Virus record (IMG/VR): IMGVR_UViG_3300021957_000169
Location: 1-31,795 of that record
Reading direction: 5' to 3' (one strand)
Length of the DNA stretch: 31,795 nucleotides
From: a virus
A model generated the notes under the pieces. That model did not search any database. It saw only the letters and a program-made list of their open reading frames with translations, and had not been told where the DNA came from. Below, piece after piece: positions 8,282 through 17,351 of the stretch. The position numbers and the translations under genes are program-made. Each line of letters starts with the position of its first letter. Within the stretch, counting starts at the first letter, position 1.

Positions 8282-10582
8282 ATGGGTTTGGCACCTCGCG
8301 GCGGCATAGCGCAACTTCCTCAATCTCGTGGTCCTAATCCACAAGGCGGCATGCCAAACCCTCAAGCTCAGGGTATACCCACTCCCATGCAAGGGGGGCA
8401 GAAAAAGCCGCTAGTCGAAGTGCTAGCTATGCAAAAGTTAGAGCGGGAAAAACAAGCCGCTATGCGTGATATGCAGGCTAAGATGGATACTGACCCCCGT
8501 AGTATTGCTGAGCAGCTTGAAGCAAGCGTCATGTCCATGACGCAGGACGAGGTAAAAGGTAACGTCAAAGGCGTTATGGATAAGAAGAATACGGACGCGC
8601 AAAAGAATGTGCAGCGTGCATCCAAAGGTCTGCCACCTGCACGTCCCGCAGGTCTCGGCGCACTCGCAGGAGGCGTACGCCCACAACCAAGGCCACAACC
8701 TACACAGGGGCTTGCCGCTGCTAGAATGGCTCAAGGCCCAACGAAGATGGCAGGGGGCGGCATTGTTGCGTTTCAAGAAGGCAAGCTAGTCAAACTTACC
8801 CCCACACAGAAGGCTGCAGCACGACAGAAGTTCGGTGCTCGGGCTGATCGGTTTATCACGACTTTAGAGAGTATGCCTCAAGAGGCGAATACAGCTAAAA
8901 GAATGCTACAAGAGTTAGGTCCGGTTACAGAACCACAGCCACAGAGCGATACTGGTCCTTTTGGATTAAATCCTGCTATGACTAAAGGAGAGGCCGCACT
9001 TCAGTTCCCATTAAAAGTGGCAGAAGGTTTGGGCGGCGCTGCCGATTCCTTGCTTTCTTTACCTACAGAGTTAGGTCAGAAAACCGTAAAAGCAGTTGGC
9101 TCTGCTAAAGATTCTTTTCAAGATTACATTGCAAGCCCATCTCAGTTTGCAATAGAGCAAGGCAGAACACCTAATTTAGGCTTTGAGTCAGGTACTACTC
9201 CACAGGAAAAACAACTACAGGGGTTACCCTCGTTATCACAAAGACCTACATCCGCATTGCCCTTAGATACGAAGCCTACAATACTACCTACCGAAGATGA
9301 TAACCAAAGACCTTCTGAGGGCACCGCACAAATACCTTCGGATATAGCCGTTGGCACTACTAAAGTAAAAGCGGGGATCTCTAATCTCGCAATGCCTGAC
9401 ACGGACGTTCTAGCTGGAGGTATTGGTTCAGGAGCTATAAAGCCGAAGCTAGACGAGGTAGTCAATGCAAACACTGTGGATATTACTTCAGCAGACGGAG
9501 ATGTTAGCAAAGTAAGTGGTGGCAGGTCTAAAGGTACAGGTACAGGTGGCCTTGGCTCTCTGGAAAGCTACACTGCAGAAGCACGGAAACTGCTTGGTGC
9601 AGACAAATACCAAGAGAAGTACGCAGAGCTAACTCAACGTTTGAAAGATTTGGACGATAAAAACTACAGCCCCGAAGAAATGGAGCGAGACCGCTGGGCC
9701 GCGTTTTTTGAGGGCGCTGCAGGTAAAACAAGCCTTGGTGCTCTAGGCGCAGGAGTATCTTCTTCTGTACGTGCGGAACGCAATCGCCAGAAAAGAGCTA
9801 CAAGACAACAGCTTATAGACCAGATCAACCTCGACAAAGAGGCACTAGCGTTGGATTCTAGCCTACAGCAGGCGGCTATAAACGTTGGGTTTAGTTTACT
9901 GGCCGAGGATCGTGCAACACAAGCTGCCGCCACTGCCGCAGCAAACCGTGTAGAAGATCAACAGCTACAAGCCATACTGAAACAAGCAGAGATGGACCAA
10001 AAAGCTGCGGAACGGGCAGACACAGCAGAATATAGAGCGGCTACAATCGCAGTTCAGGAGGCCAATGCGGCAACGTCCGCCGCGCAAGAAGCTCGTTTAA
10101 GCGATAATCAAACGTTTAACCAAGCGAAAACTAATATAGATATACTCGCAGGGCAGCAGACAGCGGCCTTGGAGGCGGCAAACAACCTTATCTCTCTGCG
10201 CGATGCAGAGATAGAAAAGAAAGAGGACGAGCTACGTAACCCGTTGCTTACTGAGTTGGAAGAACTGATAAAATCTAAGGCAACTGTTGAAGACCCAGAG
10301 CAGATAGCTGGATTTGACCAACGTATAAATGCAACCAAGGCTGCGTTAGCAGACCCCAGCCTGTTTGACCAAGCTCAGCTTGCAGGCTCAGCGTTTATGG
10401 AAAATTACAAAGTTACCATAGACGGTGAGGTGATGGACGGTAATTCCGCTATCGTCTACTATTCTGAGAAGAGCGCAGATTTAGGTGAACAAGTTAAGTC
10501 TCGCACTGCCGCTCTTGGAGGAGGTGCGGGTGATCCGTTAGGTGGTGCGGGCATTGCGAGTTCTAAAGTAGTGAGCAAATAA
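8282..10582 (+). CDS. Virion-associated protein with Pro-rich N-terminus and long C-terminal coiled coil, 766 aa
   Basis: The ATG lies two bases after the preceding stop and its ribosome site is weak, so it is probably read by coupling. The N-terminus is rich in Pro, Gly and Gln (PRGGIAQLPQSRGPNPQGG) and residues of about 130-160 are again Pro/Gln-rich, ending in KMAGGGIVAFQEGK, a tag related to those in the 236-aa and 1993-aa proteins. The middle is low complexity. Residues of about 430-750 are strongly helical and Ala/Glu/Gln rich with heptad-like spacing (for example QAILKQAEMDQKAAERADTAEYRAA), so a coiled coil is expected. A role as an internal virion or tail-core protein is inferred from the operon. 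I do not recognise a named family. Confidence 0.75.
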   Translation: MGLAPRGGIAQLPQSRGPNPQGGMPNPQAQGIPTPMQGGQKKPLVEVLAMQKLEREKQAAMRDMQAKMDTDPRSIAEQLEASVMSMTQDEVKGNVKGVMDKKNTDAQKNVQRASKGLPPARPAGLGALAGGVRPQPRPQPTQGLAAARMAQGPTKMAGGGIVAFQEGKLVKLTPTQKAAARQKFGARADRFITTLESMPQEANTAKRMLQELGPVTEPQPQSDTGPFGLNPAMTKGEAALQFPLKVAEGLGGAADSLLSLPTELGQKTVKAVGSAKDSFQDYIASPSQFAIEQGRTPNLGFESGTTPQEKQLQGLPSLSQRPTSALPLDTKPTILPTEDDNQRPSEGTAQIPSDIAVGTTKVKAGISNLAMPDTDVLAGGIGSGAIKPKLDEVVNANTVDITSADGDVSKVSGGRSKGTGTGGLGSLESYTAEARKLLGADKYQEKYAELTQRLKDLDDKNYSPEEMERDRWAAFFEGAAGKTSLGALGAGVSSSVRAERNRQKRATRQQLIDQINLDKEALALDSSLQQAAINVGFSLLAEDRATQAAATAAANRVEDQQLQAILKQAEMDQKAAERADTAEYRAATIAVQEANAATSAAQEARLSDNQTFNQAKTNIDILAGQQTAALEAANNLISLRDAEIEKKEDELRNPLLTELEELIKSKATVEDPEQIAGFDQRINATKAALADPSLFDQAQLAGSAFMENYKVTIDGEVMDGNSAIVYYSEKSADLGEQVKSRTAALGGGAGDPLGGAGIASSKVVSK

Positions 10583-13500
10583 ATGGCTATACATTCGGTT
10601 ACGCTAACTAACGGGACAGAGTTCTACGTAGAAGCTGCCCCTGAAGCTACCCAAAATGAGTTACTGCAACTCTTGCGGCAGGGTAAGGGTATGGAATTAT
10701 CCAGCAAACTACCCAAAAAAGAAGCGAAGCCCCCCGTAGAAGAACCCACAGAAACCGAACCTGCATCTCCTGCACGGCAGGAACAACAGCGTATATATGA
10801 ACAGATGTTAGCCGAGGCGCAAGCTCCGGTGCCTGTACCCGAGGAAGAACCGAGCACGTTTGAGAACCTACGTAAAGGGTTTGGTACGGGGTTTATAAGT
10901 ACAGGTGAGTCAGCGGCGCTGGGTTTAGCCACTCTACTTGAAGAAGAAAAAGAGCTACGTGCACGAGATTCCATCAAGGCCACTGCCGATGCGTTAAAAC
11001 CCAAGGGTGGTGGACAAGACGACATCTCATATAAAATCGGCCAGACCTTTGGTTCTATTGCTGGGTTCGCTGCGCCGTTAGTCGGTATTGCCACCCTACC
11101 CGTGTCTGCCCCTACAGTGACTGCTGCAGGTATTGGTGCTGGTGCAGCATTGGGTATAGGCGCACAGGCAGGCGAAGCGAGCGAACGCGCTCGTGCAGCG
11201 GGGGCTACTGAAGAAGAACGTAACCGCGCTATCCGTCAAGCTGCTCCATTCGGTGCGTTAGAAGCTCTGCCTATCGCTCGCTTTGCCCGTCCTTATCTTG
11301 GCAAACTCATTGGGGATGTTGGGGAAGAGGCAGTAACTGGCTTAAAAAACCGCATGAAGAGCGCAGCGGGAGCAGGCGGTGTAGAAGCCGCACAAGAAGT
11401 TGCAACCGAATTTGTTCAAAACCTAGCCGAGCGTGGGTACAACCCAGACCGCGAACTGTTTGCAGGGTTAGCCGAACCCGCCGCATACGGTGGTGGCGCA
11501 GGTGCTACTATCCAGCTTCTTATGGATGCCTTCGTAGGACGTAGAGGACCACGTGGTCCCAGTGCGGACCCAACTCAAGAAGATACAGGGACACCTACAC
11601 CGGAAGTACAAGAGGCTACTCCCACTCCACCACGTCAAGGTCCAATCCCACAAAGACAAGGCCCGCTCCCTGCGCTGATAGGTCCAGTGCCACCACGTCA
11701 AGGTCCAATCCCACAAAAACAAGGCCCGCTCCCTGCGCTGATAGGTCCAGTACCTCAACGTCAGGGGCCGCTCCCTGAACGCCAAGGCCCAATTCCACAA
11801 AGACAAGGCCCGCTCCCTGAGCGTATAGGGCCGATCCCACAGCGCCAAGGCCCACAACTACCTGAACGTCAGGGGCCACCGTTACCCGTACAAGGTCCAC
11901 CTGAAATGCAAGGGCCACGTATGCCTGCGCGTCAAGGCCCGCCTGAGATGCAGGGTCCGCCCCTACCTCGCCAAGGACCGCCTGAGATGCAGGGTCCGCC
12001 TTCTCCCGCAAAGGAGAGGCTAACAAAACTGTTCGGTGCCCCTGCAAATAAAATGGGTCCAGCCCGTGAAGGTACACCTGCAGCTAGTAAAGTGACAAAG
12101 GAAGTCCTACGAGATCTTAAAATTGGGCCTAGAACTAAGTTATACAAAGACCTGCTCAACAAAGATGCGGGAGACCCAGAAGTTGTTACCCTGTTGCAGG
12201 AACGGCTAGGTAAAATTAAAAACCCCGAAAACCGTAAGAAGGCGGCAATACTGACCGATGTGTTCTTAGCCCGTGCGCGTAAAGGACCAATAGCTGCGGG
12301 TATACCGCCCGTTGTAGGAAAAGAACCTGAAGCAGAAGTTGCCTCCGAAACTAGCCCCGAGTATCAAAGCAGTGTGGCACAAGATAAACTAGATGCTGCA
12401 TTTGCTCAGCGCATGGCAGTTGACCCCGAGCTTGCTTATCTTAAAGAAGAGGCTGGCGCAGACACGCAGGGGGGTGATGTACGAACGATCCGTGGTAAGC
12501 GCTACAACAAAGATACTAAACAAGAAGAAGTTGTAGATGTAGCCTTGGGCGCGGATGTAGACCGTACTACGCCCGTCGACAGAGAGGCAGTCGCACAGCT
12601 ACTGGATCGCAAGCTATCAAAAGGCGGCAAGAAAGACACTGATGCCCGTGCCGCGCAAGCGTTCTTCAAACGGTATCGTCGCCCATCTGATGCACTCGAA
12701 ACTATCGGCGCAGCCATTGCATCAAAAAATAAACAAAAGCCCAGCCGTGTAGTAAACTTTAAAACGCTTGAAGGGAAAGTCGAGCAAGAGCCTGCCTATG
12801 CGTCAGACGCGGAGTACAAGTTCTATGCGGACGTAAACACTGTCGGTATGGGCGAGGCCGCTCAACGTTGGGTGCAGGCCAACATGGGCGCAGAGGCTGT
12901 CAGCTACATCAAACAGGGCATAAATAATATGTCCAAAGGCACCGCGTTAGACAAACAGGGCGTTGCGACACGGGTGGCGGCAAAGGCTAAAGAAGTAGAG
13001 TCTGATGAGGCAAAAGCCCTGAACAAGCAGATAAAAGATGCTGCCAAAGCTGCAGAACGTGACGCTGTGGCAGACGAAGCTACTGCAGCCCCCGCAGAGG
13101 TTACAGCTAAAGGGAAGTCAGACGTAGATGTCGCTCGTGAAAGGGCTACTACATCTAAAGCGCAGGTTGTAGTTGACCGTAAGTTTGAAGCATACGCAAA
13201 AGAGCAGGAGTTAGATCTGGACGCAATGTCCGACGCGGAAGTCTTAGCGTTACGCGAAGCTTTTGAAACTAACGTGGACATCAAACGTGGGGCAAAAGAC
13301 ATTAGGGATCTGCAAGCGCAAGATCCGTATGCTGGTATGTATGCCGCGTTTGATCTACCAAGGAACGATGTGGTCGCTCTGGCTAGACCCCTTTCGGCTT
13401 CGGTCAAAAAGGCTGTTCGTGCGGATAAATTAGAAGACGCCCTGAATAACATGGCGGGTAGCCCCGCGGTCCGCGCACTAGCCAAGAAAATGGCTACAGC

Positions 13501-16500
13501 CGTTGGCACTACTAAAGTAAAGGTCGTAAAAGACTTACGTGGTTCGGCGGATATGCCTGCTGCAGGTACGTTTGACCCCCAAACAAACACAATATCTTTG
13601 GACAGCAAAGCAGGCTTAAACAACCACGTACTCCTGCACGAGATGGGGCACGCGTTAGCGTCGGCTTCACTGGCTAACAAAAGCGCAGGGACAACGAAGA
13701 GCCTCACTCGTTTATACGAGGCAGTCCGCGAGCAGATTGGCGGAATGTACGGCACAACATCTGTGGACGAGTTCCTCTCAGAGGCGCTAAGCAACCCTGA
13801 GTTCCGGTCTGTGTTGTCTACACTGCAGATAAAAGACGTTAAATTTAGAACCGCGTACGATAAGCTTGCGGACATCTTGGGCACCTTGTGGCGCAGGCTA
13901 CTAGGCTACCCACGGGAAAAAACAGTAACAGACCGCGTTGATGCCTTGTTCGATAACATCATGGCCCCTGCACCCAAATACCGTAACGGCCCGACTTACA
14001 ATATGTTGGCCTCTACTCCTGAAGGTAGCGAGGCGCTAATTAAAAGCATCTTCGACAACAAGGCAAGCGGCACTCCCCCTACAATACAAAAAATACAAGA
14101 CTACGCAAACGATACAAAATCTAGTGTGGGCAACAAACTGCTTAACATTGTGTCGAGCTTCTTAGATTCTCGTATTCTTACCGACATTGCGTCTAGCAAA
14201 ATACCATTTGCAAAAGACCTACATGATTTAATCTTGAAACAGACTGGTGAACTTCGCAATAGGTTAGAGCGGATCGATTCTCTTACGGGCCGTATTCAAA
14301 AATACCGTAAAGAAAACAATGCTGGGTACGAACGACTAGACTACCTAACCTCTACCAGCACATTCTTACAAGTAGACCCTTCCGTGCCACGGAGCACTTA
14401 TGATTCATACAGGTTGTCCTACGCGAACACAGAGACAGGCAAAACTACATTCCAAGAGTACAAAACCAAAGACGAGCGTGACGCTAAGATAAAATCCTTG
14501 AACGCAAACATACCTGCGAATCGCACCAAAGCGCGAGCGGCTGGTAATCCAGATCCCGATAAAATGGCGGATTGGGACAAGCTGAACGCCATGTACGAGA
14601 GCAAGGAAGTTGGAGACGCAGGGAGAGATCTGTACCGCACCACACGCAACTTCTTCCAAGAGATATATGACGAGATCCCCGCTGCCCTAGAGGCTCGTAT
14701 AAATGCAGTGTCTGTGGGTGAAGAGCAACGTAGAAGTGCGTTGGATAAAATAAACGAGTTACTGCAGACACAGGGTGGCCTCATTCGCCCGTACTTCCCA
14801 TTAAACCGTAGAGGTGAGTGGAGACTAGAGTATAACGCGGTGGACCCCATGTCGGGTAAAGTAGAATATTTTGTGGAGTATTTTACCAGTCAGTCGCAAG
14901 CTAAACGTGCACAGGCAGAGGTGACCGCATACAACAAGAAATCAAAGAGCACTGACGCTACCTTAAAGGAAGCGCCCATACTATCGCTCGCCGCTGCACC
15001 ACGTGGTATGAAGAACTACCCCAGTGCTTCTTTTGTATCCAACATCCTTGAGACGTTGAAAAAGAATGGTATAACTGACTCCAAAGTAACCAACGATATA
15101 CTGGAACTGTCGCTTGACGCGATGCCAGAACGTTCTTTCATGCAGGGCTTTCGCAAACGTAAGACCACTGCGGAAGGTCGAGGCGTGCGTGGGTTTATCG
15201 GAGACATAACCCCAACTACAGGTATATCAGGACAACGGTTTGACTTTGCCGAAATGATTAAATCCAAGGGTCGAGACTTCAGCCGCCAGATCGTGCAGTT
15301 AAAATCAGGTGCAGAGATACAAGGCTTCCTGAAACAGCTTGAGGACGGTGGGTACGAGAAAAACCCAGAAACAAAAGTCATAGCACAAAAACTAAAAGGT
15401 ATTGCTGAGTTTGCACAAAGCCCTAATGTGGCACGTTGGTCACAGAGGGCTACGGCGCTTGGGTTTAACTGGACAATGGGGGCTAACTTCTCTTCCGCAG
15501 CTATCACGTTCTTCGATGTGGGTATGAGCGCTATGCCTATACTTAGCGGGCGCTTTGGTTTCGGCGCAACCAACGCAGCATATGGCAGATCTATGAAGTT
15601 GCTTTTGGGTGCACCCAAAGAGAGAACTATCGAAGTTACAGGCCCAGACGGCAAACCCGTTAAAGAAGTCGTGCAGATGGGGATGCAGGGCAAGTCGATT
15701 GCAAACTATGACTTTGACTCCAAAGATGCGCCAAAGGGTTTGGCGTACATGAGGTATATCGTAGCGGGAGGGCTAGCTAAGGGGCAGTTCAACCAGTCTA
15801 TGACACAGGAACAGTTAGAGATCGGGCGTGATGCTCCGCTGGAAACCATAAACAAATACACCAGCTTTATGTTCCACCACTCAGAACGTATCAATCGTGA
15901 AGCCACGATGGCCGCTGCGTATGATCTAAAGCTTAGTCAGTTAGCTAAGGGTAGAGATCTAAACAGTTTAAAAGAAGAAGAGTACCAAGAAGCGGTTGAC
16001 TTTGCGATTGGTGAGACTGAGTTCGTGTTAGGTAGTGCAGCCTCCGCAGGGCGTCCAACCTTTGCGCAAAGTAACATTGGGAACATTCTGTTCTTGTTTA
16101 AGCGCTTCGCCATCAGCAAATACTACATGATGGGCCGCATGGTTTCAGACTCAGTTGCCAACGCTGATCCAAAAGAACGTGCCATTGCACGCAAGCAGTT
16201 CGGTATGTTCTTGATAACAACAGGGCTAGCTTCTGGCATTGGTGGTATGCCGTTGATGGGTCTATTCGGCGCGATATACAACATGTTCTCTGACGAGTTT
16301 GAAGATGACTTTGAATCAATGTTACGAAAATCTGTCGGTGGAGGTTACTACGACGGGTTCGCAAACGAATTGCTTGGTGTGGATATTGCTAGCCGTATAT
16401 CTATGAACAGCCTGCTTTACCGCAAACCGTTTATTGAAAAAGACCAAGACCCTATGTGGACGTTGGCAGAACAACTCGGCGGTCCAGCGCTCGGGGTGTA

Positions 16501-17053
16501 CCTATCTACAAGCAGAGCAATACGCGACGACATTATGCAGGGTGAGTATCGTCGTGGGATAGAGAATATGATGCCTGTAGCGGTGCGTAACTTTATTAAA
16601 GCAGAACGGTACGAAAAAGAAGGTATACAGACACGTCGGGGTGACCCCATTGTAGGTGATCTTAATTCTGCTAATCTAATAGCTCAAGCATTAGGGTTCA
16701 CGCCGCAGACAGAGGATGTGCCTTTGGCGGAAATCCGTAAGATTAACAACAACGAACGCCGTAAACAGAACGCTATAAATTCTAAACGCCAGCGCCTGCT
16801 ACGCAAACTAAATATCGCACGGCGTGAGGGTGATATTGACGGAATGCGTGATGCTATGAAGCAAATCCGTGAGTTTAATAAACGCTTGCCCAAAACTGCA
16901 CGCAAATCTGTCATCACGACTGCAGGTAGAAACAGCACTGTGGCTAAGTCCCGCAAGTCTTTCCAGCGTACTACGGGGGATATGACGGGCGGTATTACCT
17001 ATACTCCGTACATGCGGGCTAGCCTGAAAGAGTACGATACTCAGATCCAATAA
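10583..17053 (+). CDS. Giant polyvalent virion protein with HEMGH zinc-protease motif, 2156 aa
   Basis: Residues 1-60 form a small alpha/beta head (SVTLTNGTEFYVEAAPEATQNEL). Residues of about 90-315 are a Gly/Ala-rich hydrophobic segment with two likely membrane-active stretches and GGVEAAQEVATEF. Residues 350-475 are an 18-copy Pro/Gln repeat. Residues 1019-1023 read HEMGH, preceded by two leucines, and about 40 residues later comes DEFLSEAL. This is the zinc-binding HExxH plus downstream Glu seen in phage-borne gluzincin-like proteases. The C-terminal third (about 1600-2156) contains FHHSERINREATMAAAY, FKRFAISKYYMMGRM and a hydrophobic stretch (FLITTGLASGIGGMPLMGLF), then a very basic end. 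This layout fits the large polyvalent proteins that phages package and inject. Protease activity and ejection are inferred. It is the last rightward gene and ends at the shared terminator region. Confidence 0.85.
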   Translation: MAIHSVTLTNGTEFYVEAAPEATQNELLQLLRQGKGMELSSKLPKKEAKPPVEEPTETEPASPARQEQQRIYEQMLAEAQAPVPVPEEEPSTFENLRKGFGTGFISTGESAALGLATLLEEEKELRARDSIKATADALKPKGGGQDDISYKIGQTFGSIAGFAAPLVGIATLPVSAPTVTAAGIGAGAALGIGAQAGEASERARAAGATEEERNRAIRQAAPFGALEALPIARFARPYLGKLIGDVGEEAVTGLKNRMKSAAGAGGVEAAQEVATEFVQNLAERGYNPDRELFAGLAEPAAYGGGAGATIQLLMDAFVGRRGPRGPSADPTQEDTGTPTPEVQEATPTPPRQGPIPQRQGPLPALIGPVPPRQGPIPQKQGPLPALIGPVPQRQGPLPERQGPIPQRQGPLPERIGPIPQRQGPQLPERQGPPLPVQGPPEMQGPRMPARQGPPEMQGPPLPRQGPPEMQGPPSPAKERLTKLFGAPANKMGPAREGTPAASKVTKEVLRDLKIGPRTKLYKDLLNKDAGDPEVVTLLQERLGKIKNPENRKKAAILTDVFLARARKGPIAAGIPPVVGKEPEAEVASETSPEYQSSVAQDKLDAAFAQRMAVDPELAYLKEEAGADTQGGDVRTIRGKRYNKDTKQEEVVDVALGADVDRTTPVDREAVAQLLDRKLSKGGKKDTDARAAQAFFKRYRRPSDALETIGAAIASKNKQKPSRVVNFKTLEGKVEQEPAYASDAEYKFYADVNTVGMGEAAQRWVQANMGAEAVSYIKQGINNMSKGTALDKQGVATRVAAKAKEVESDEAKALNKQIKDAAKAAERDAVADEATAAPAEVTAKGKSDVDVARERATTSKAQVVVDRKFEAYAKEQELDLDAMSDAEVLALREAFETNVDIKRGAKDIRDLQAQDPYAGMYAAFDLPRNDVVALARPLSASVKKAVRADKLEDALNNMAGSPAVRALAKKMATAVGTTKVKVVKDLRGSADMPAAGTFDPQTNTISLDSKAGLNNHVLLHEMGHALASASLANKSAGTTKSLTRLYEAVREQIGGMYGTTSVDEFLSEALSNPEFRSVLSTLQIKDVKFRTAYDKLADILGTLWRRLLGYPREKTVTDRVDALFDNIMAPAPKYRNGPTYNMLASTPEGSEALIKSIFDNKASGTPPTIQKIQDYANDTKSSVGNKLLNIVSSFLDSRILTDIASSKIPFAKDLHDLILKQTGELRNRLERIDSLTGRIQKYRKENNAGYERLDYLTSTSTFLQVDPSVPRSTYDSYRLSYANTETGKTTFQEYKTKDERDAKIKSLNANIPANRTKARAAGNPDPDKMADWDKLNAMYESKEVGDAGRDLYRTTRNFFQEIYDEIPAALEARINAVSVGEEQRRSALDKINELLQTQGGLIRPYFPLNRRGEWRLEYNAVDPMSGKVEYFVEYFTSQSQAKRAQAEVTAYNKKSKSTDATLKEAPILSLAAAPRGMKNYPSASFVSNILETLKKNGITDSKVTNDILELSLDAMPERSFMQGFRKRKTTAEGRGVRGFIGDITPTTGISGQRFDFAEMIKSKGRDFSRQIVQLKSGAEIQGFLKQLEDGGYEKNPETKVIAQKLKGIAEFAQSPNVARWSQRATALGFNWTMGANFSSAAITFFDVGMSAMPILSGRFGFGATNAAYGRSMKLLLGAPKERTIEVTGPDGKPVKEVVQMGMQGKSIANYDFDSKDAPKGLAYMRYIVAGGLAKGQFNQSMTQEQLEIGRDAPLETINKYTSFMFHHSERINREATMAAAYDLKLSQLAKGRDLNSLKEEEYQEAVDFAIGETEFVLGSAASAGRPTFAQSNIGNILFLFKRFAISKYYMMGRMVSDSVANADPKERAIARKQFGMFLITTGLASGIGGMPLMGLFGAIYNMFSDEFEDDFESMLRKSVGGGYYDGFANELLGVDIASRISMNSLLYRKPFIEKDQDPMWTLAEQLGGPALGVYLSTSRAIRDDIMQGEYRRGIENMMPVAVRNFIKAERYEKEGIQTRRGDPIVGDLNSANLIAQALGFTPQTEDVPLAEIRKINNNERRKQNAINSKRQRLLRKLNIARREGDIDGMRDAMKQIREFNKRLPKTARKSVITTAGRNSTVAKSRKSFQRTTGDMTGGITYTPYMRASLKEYDTQIQ
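11630..12009 (+). repeat. In-frame 21-base repeat encoding RQGP-x-P heptads (18 copies)
   Basis: Residues 350-475 of the 2156-aa protein consist of about 18 copies of a heptad-like unit ending in GP, with common forms RQGPIPQ, RQGPLPE, LIGPVP and later EMQGPP. The first ten units are exactly seven residues apart (21 bases). Later copies shift to six to eight residues. Two longer blocks near 11638-11760 are nearly identical at the DNA level, which points to recent duplication. A proline-rich stretch of this length should form an extended polyproline-type rod or linker between the N-terminal hydrophobic segment and the protease region. Copy number is likely to vary between related phages. Confidence 0.9.
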
Positions 17054-17079
17054 AAAAACCCCCTACATATAGTAGGGGG
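17052..17079 (-). terminator. Intrinsic terminator for the leftward operon
   Basis: CCCCCTAC at 17059-17066 and GTAGGGGG at 17072-17079 form a perfect 8-bp stem with a 5-base loop. Read leftward, the stem is followed by seven T (the A run at 17052-17058), the classic Rho-independent layout. Read rightward there is no U tract, so it mainly stops leftward transcription before it runs into the virion genes. It begins immediately at the stop of the 2156-aa gene. Confidence 0.85.
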
Positions 17080-17087
17080 TATAGGGA

Positions 17088-17140
17088 GGAGAACAACCTA
17101 TATGTCGAGTTGTCACATATAGTCTATCACACTGTTCTCC
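17088..17140. other. Nested inverted repeats between the converging operons
   Basis: GGAGAAC (17088-17094) pairs with GTTCTCC (17134-17140), and inside them CTATATGT (17098-17105) pairs with ACATATAG (17115-17122) around a 9-base loop. The sequence ACATATAGT also recurs within the neighbouring terminator at 17065-17073. The element follows and partly overlaps the end of the 74-aa leftward gene (stop at 17127-17129). It may act as a backup terminator, an RNA 3'-end protector, or a stop for rightward transcripts, although no U tract follows on either strand. Confidence 0.5.
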
Positions 17141-17351
17141 ACAGGCGTAACCCTAATTTACCATCTTCTACGCGAATTTTAATCAAAAAAGACCATTTTT
17201 TTAATTTTGCTATAGATTTTAGCTGTTCTTTACACTTTTCCGTGTTGATGCAGGGCACAAAAATGGAATGACCTACCCGCATATCGTTCCATGCCACGGT
17301 TATAACTACACCGTCAGGGTTCAAATCACCGACTTTAAGAACTCTCCGCAC
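17127..17351 (-). CDS. Small hypothetical protein, 74 aa, last gene of the leftward operon
   Basis: This gene starts with GTG at 17351 inside the end of the primase-helicase gene (17-base overlap) and has AAGGAC upstream at a suitable distance. I do not recognise it. The protein is small, basic and probably alpha/beta: a strand (GVVITVAWNDMRVGHSIFVP), a helix with two cysteines (CINTEKCKEQLKSIAKLKKW) and a terminal strand pair (SFLIKIRVEDGKLGLRLWRTV). The balanced strand-helix-strand layout and the coupled start make it more likely real than chance. Its place directly behind the primase-helicase suggests an accessory role in replication or DNA binding, which is inference only. Confidence 0.65.
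   Translation of the reverse strand: MRRVLKVGDLNPDGVVITVAWNDMRVGHSIFVPCINTEKCKEQLKSIAKLKKWSFLIKIRVEDGKLGLRLWRTV

Noticed and set aside
11468-12162. Minus-strand open frames opposite the RQGP repeat
   Set aside because: They encode Trp/Arg/Gly or Gly/Leu/Ala repeats that are simply the complement of the 21-base repeat and have no start signals.
12904-13884. A 326-codon minus-strand open frame
   Set aside because: It is antisense to the protease-bearing gene, overlaps HEMGH coding, and is rich in Ser/Ala/Arg as expected from the complement of an Ala-rich coding frame.
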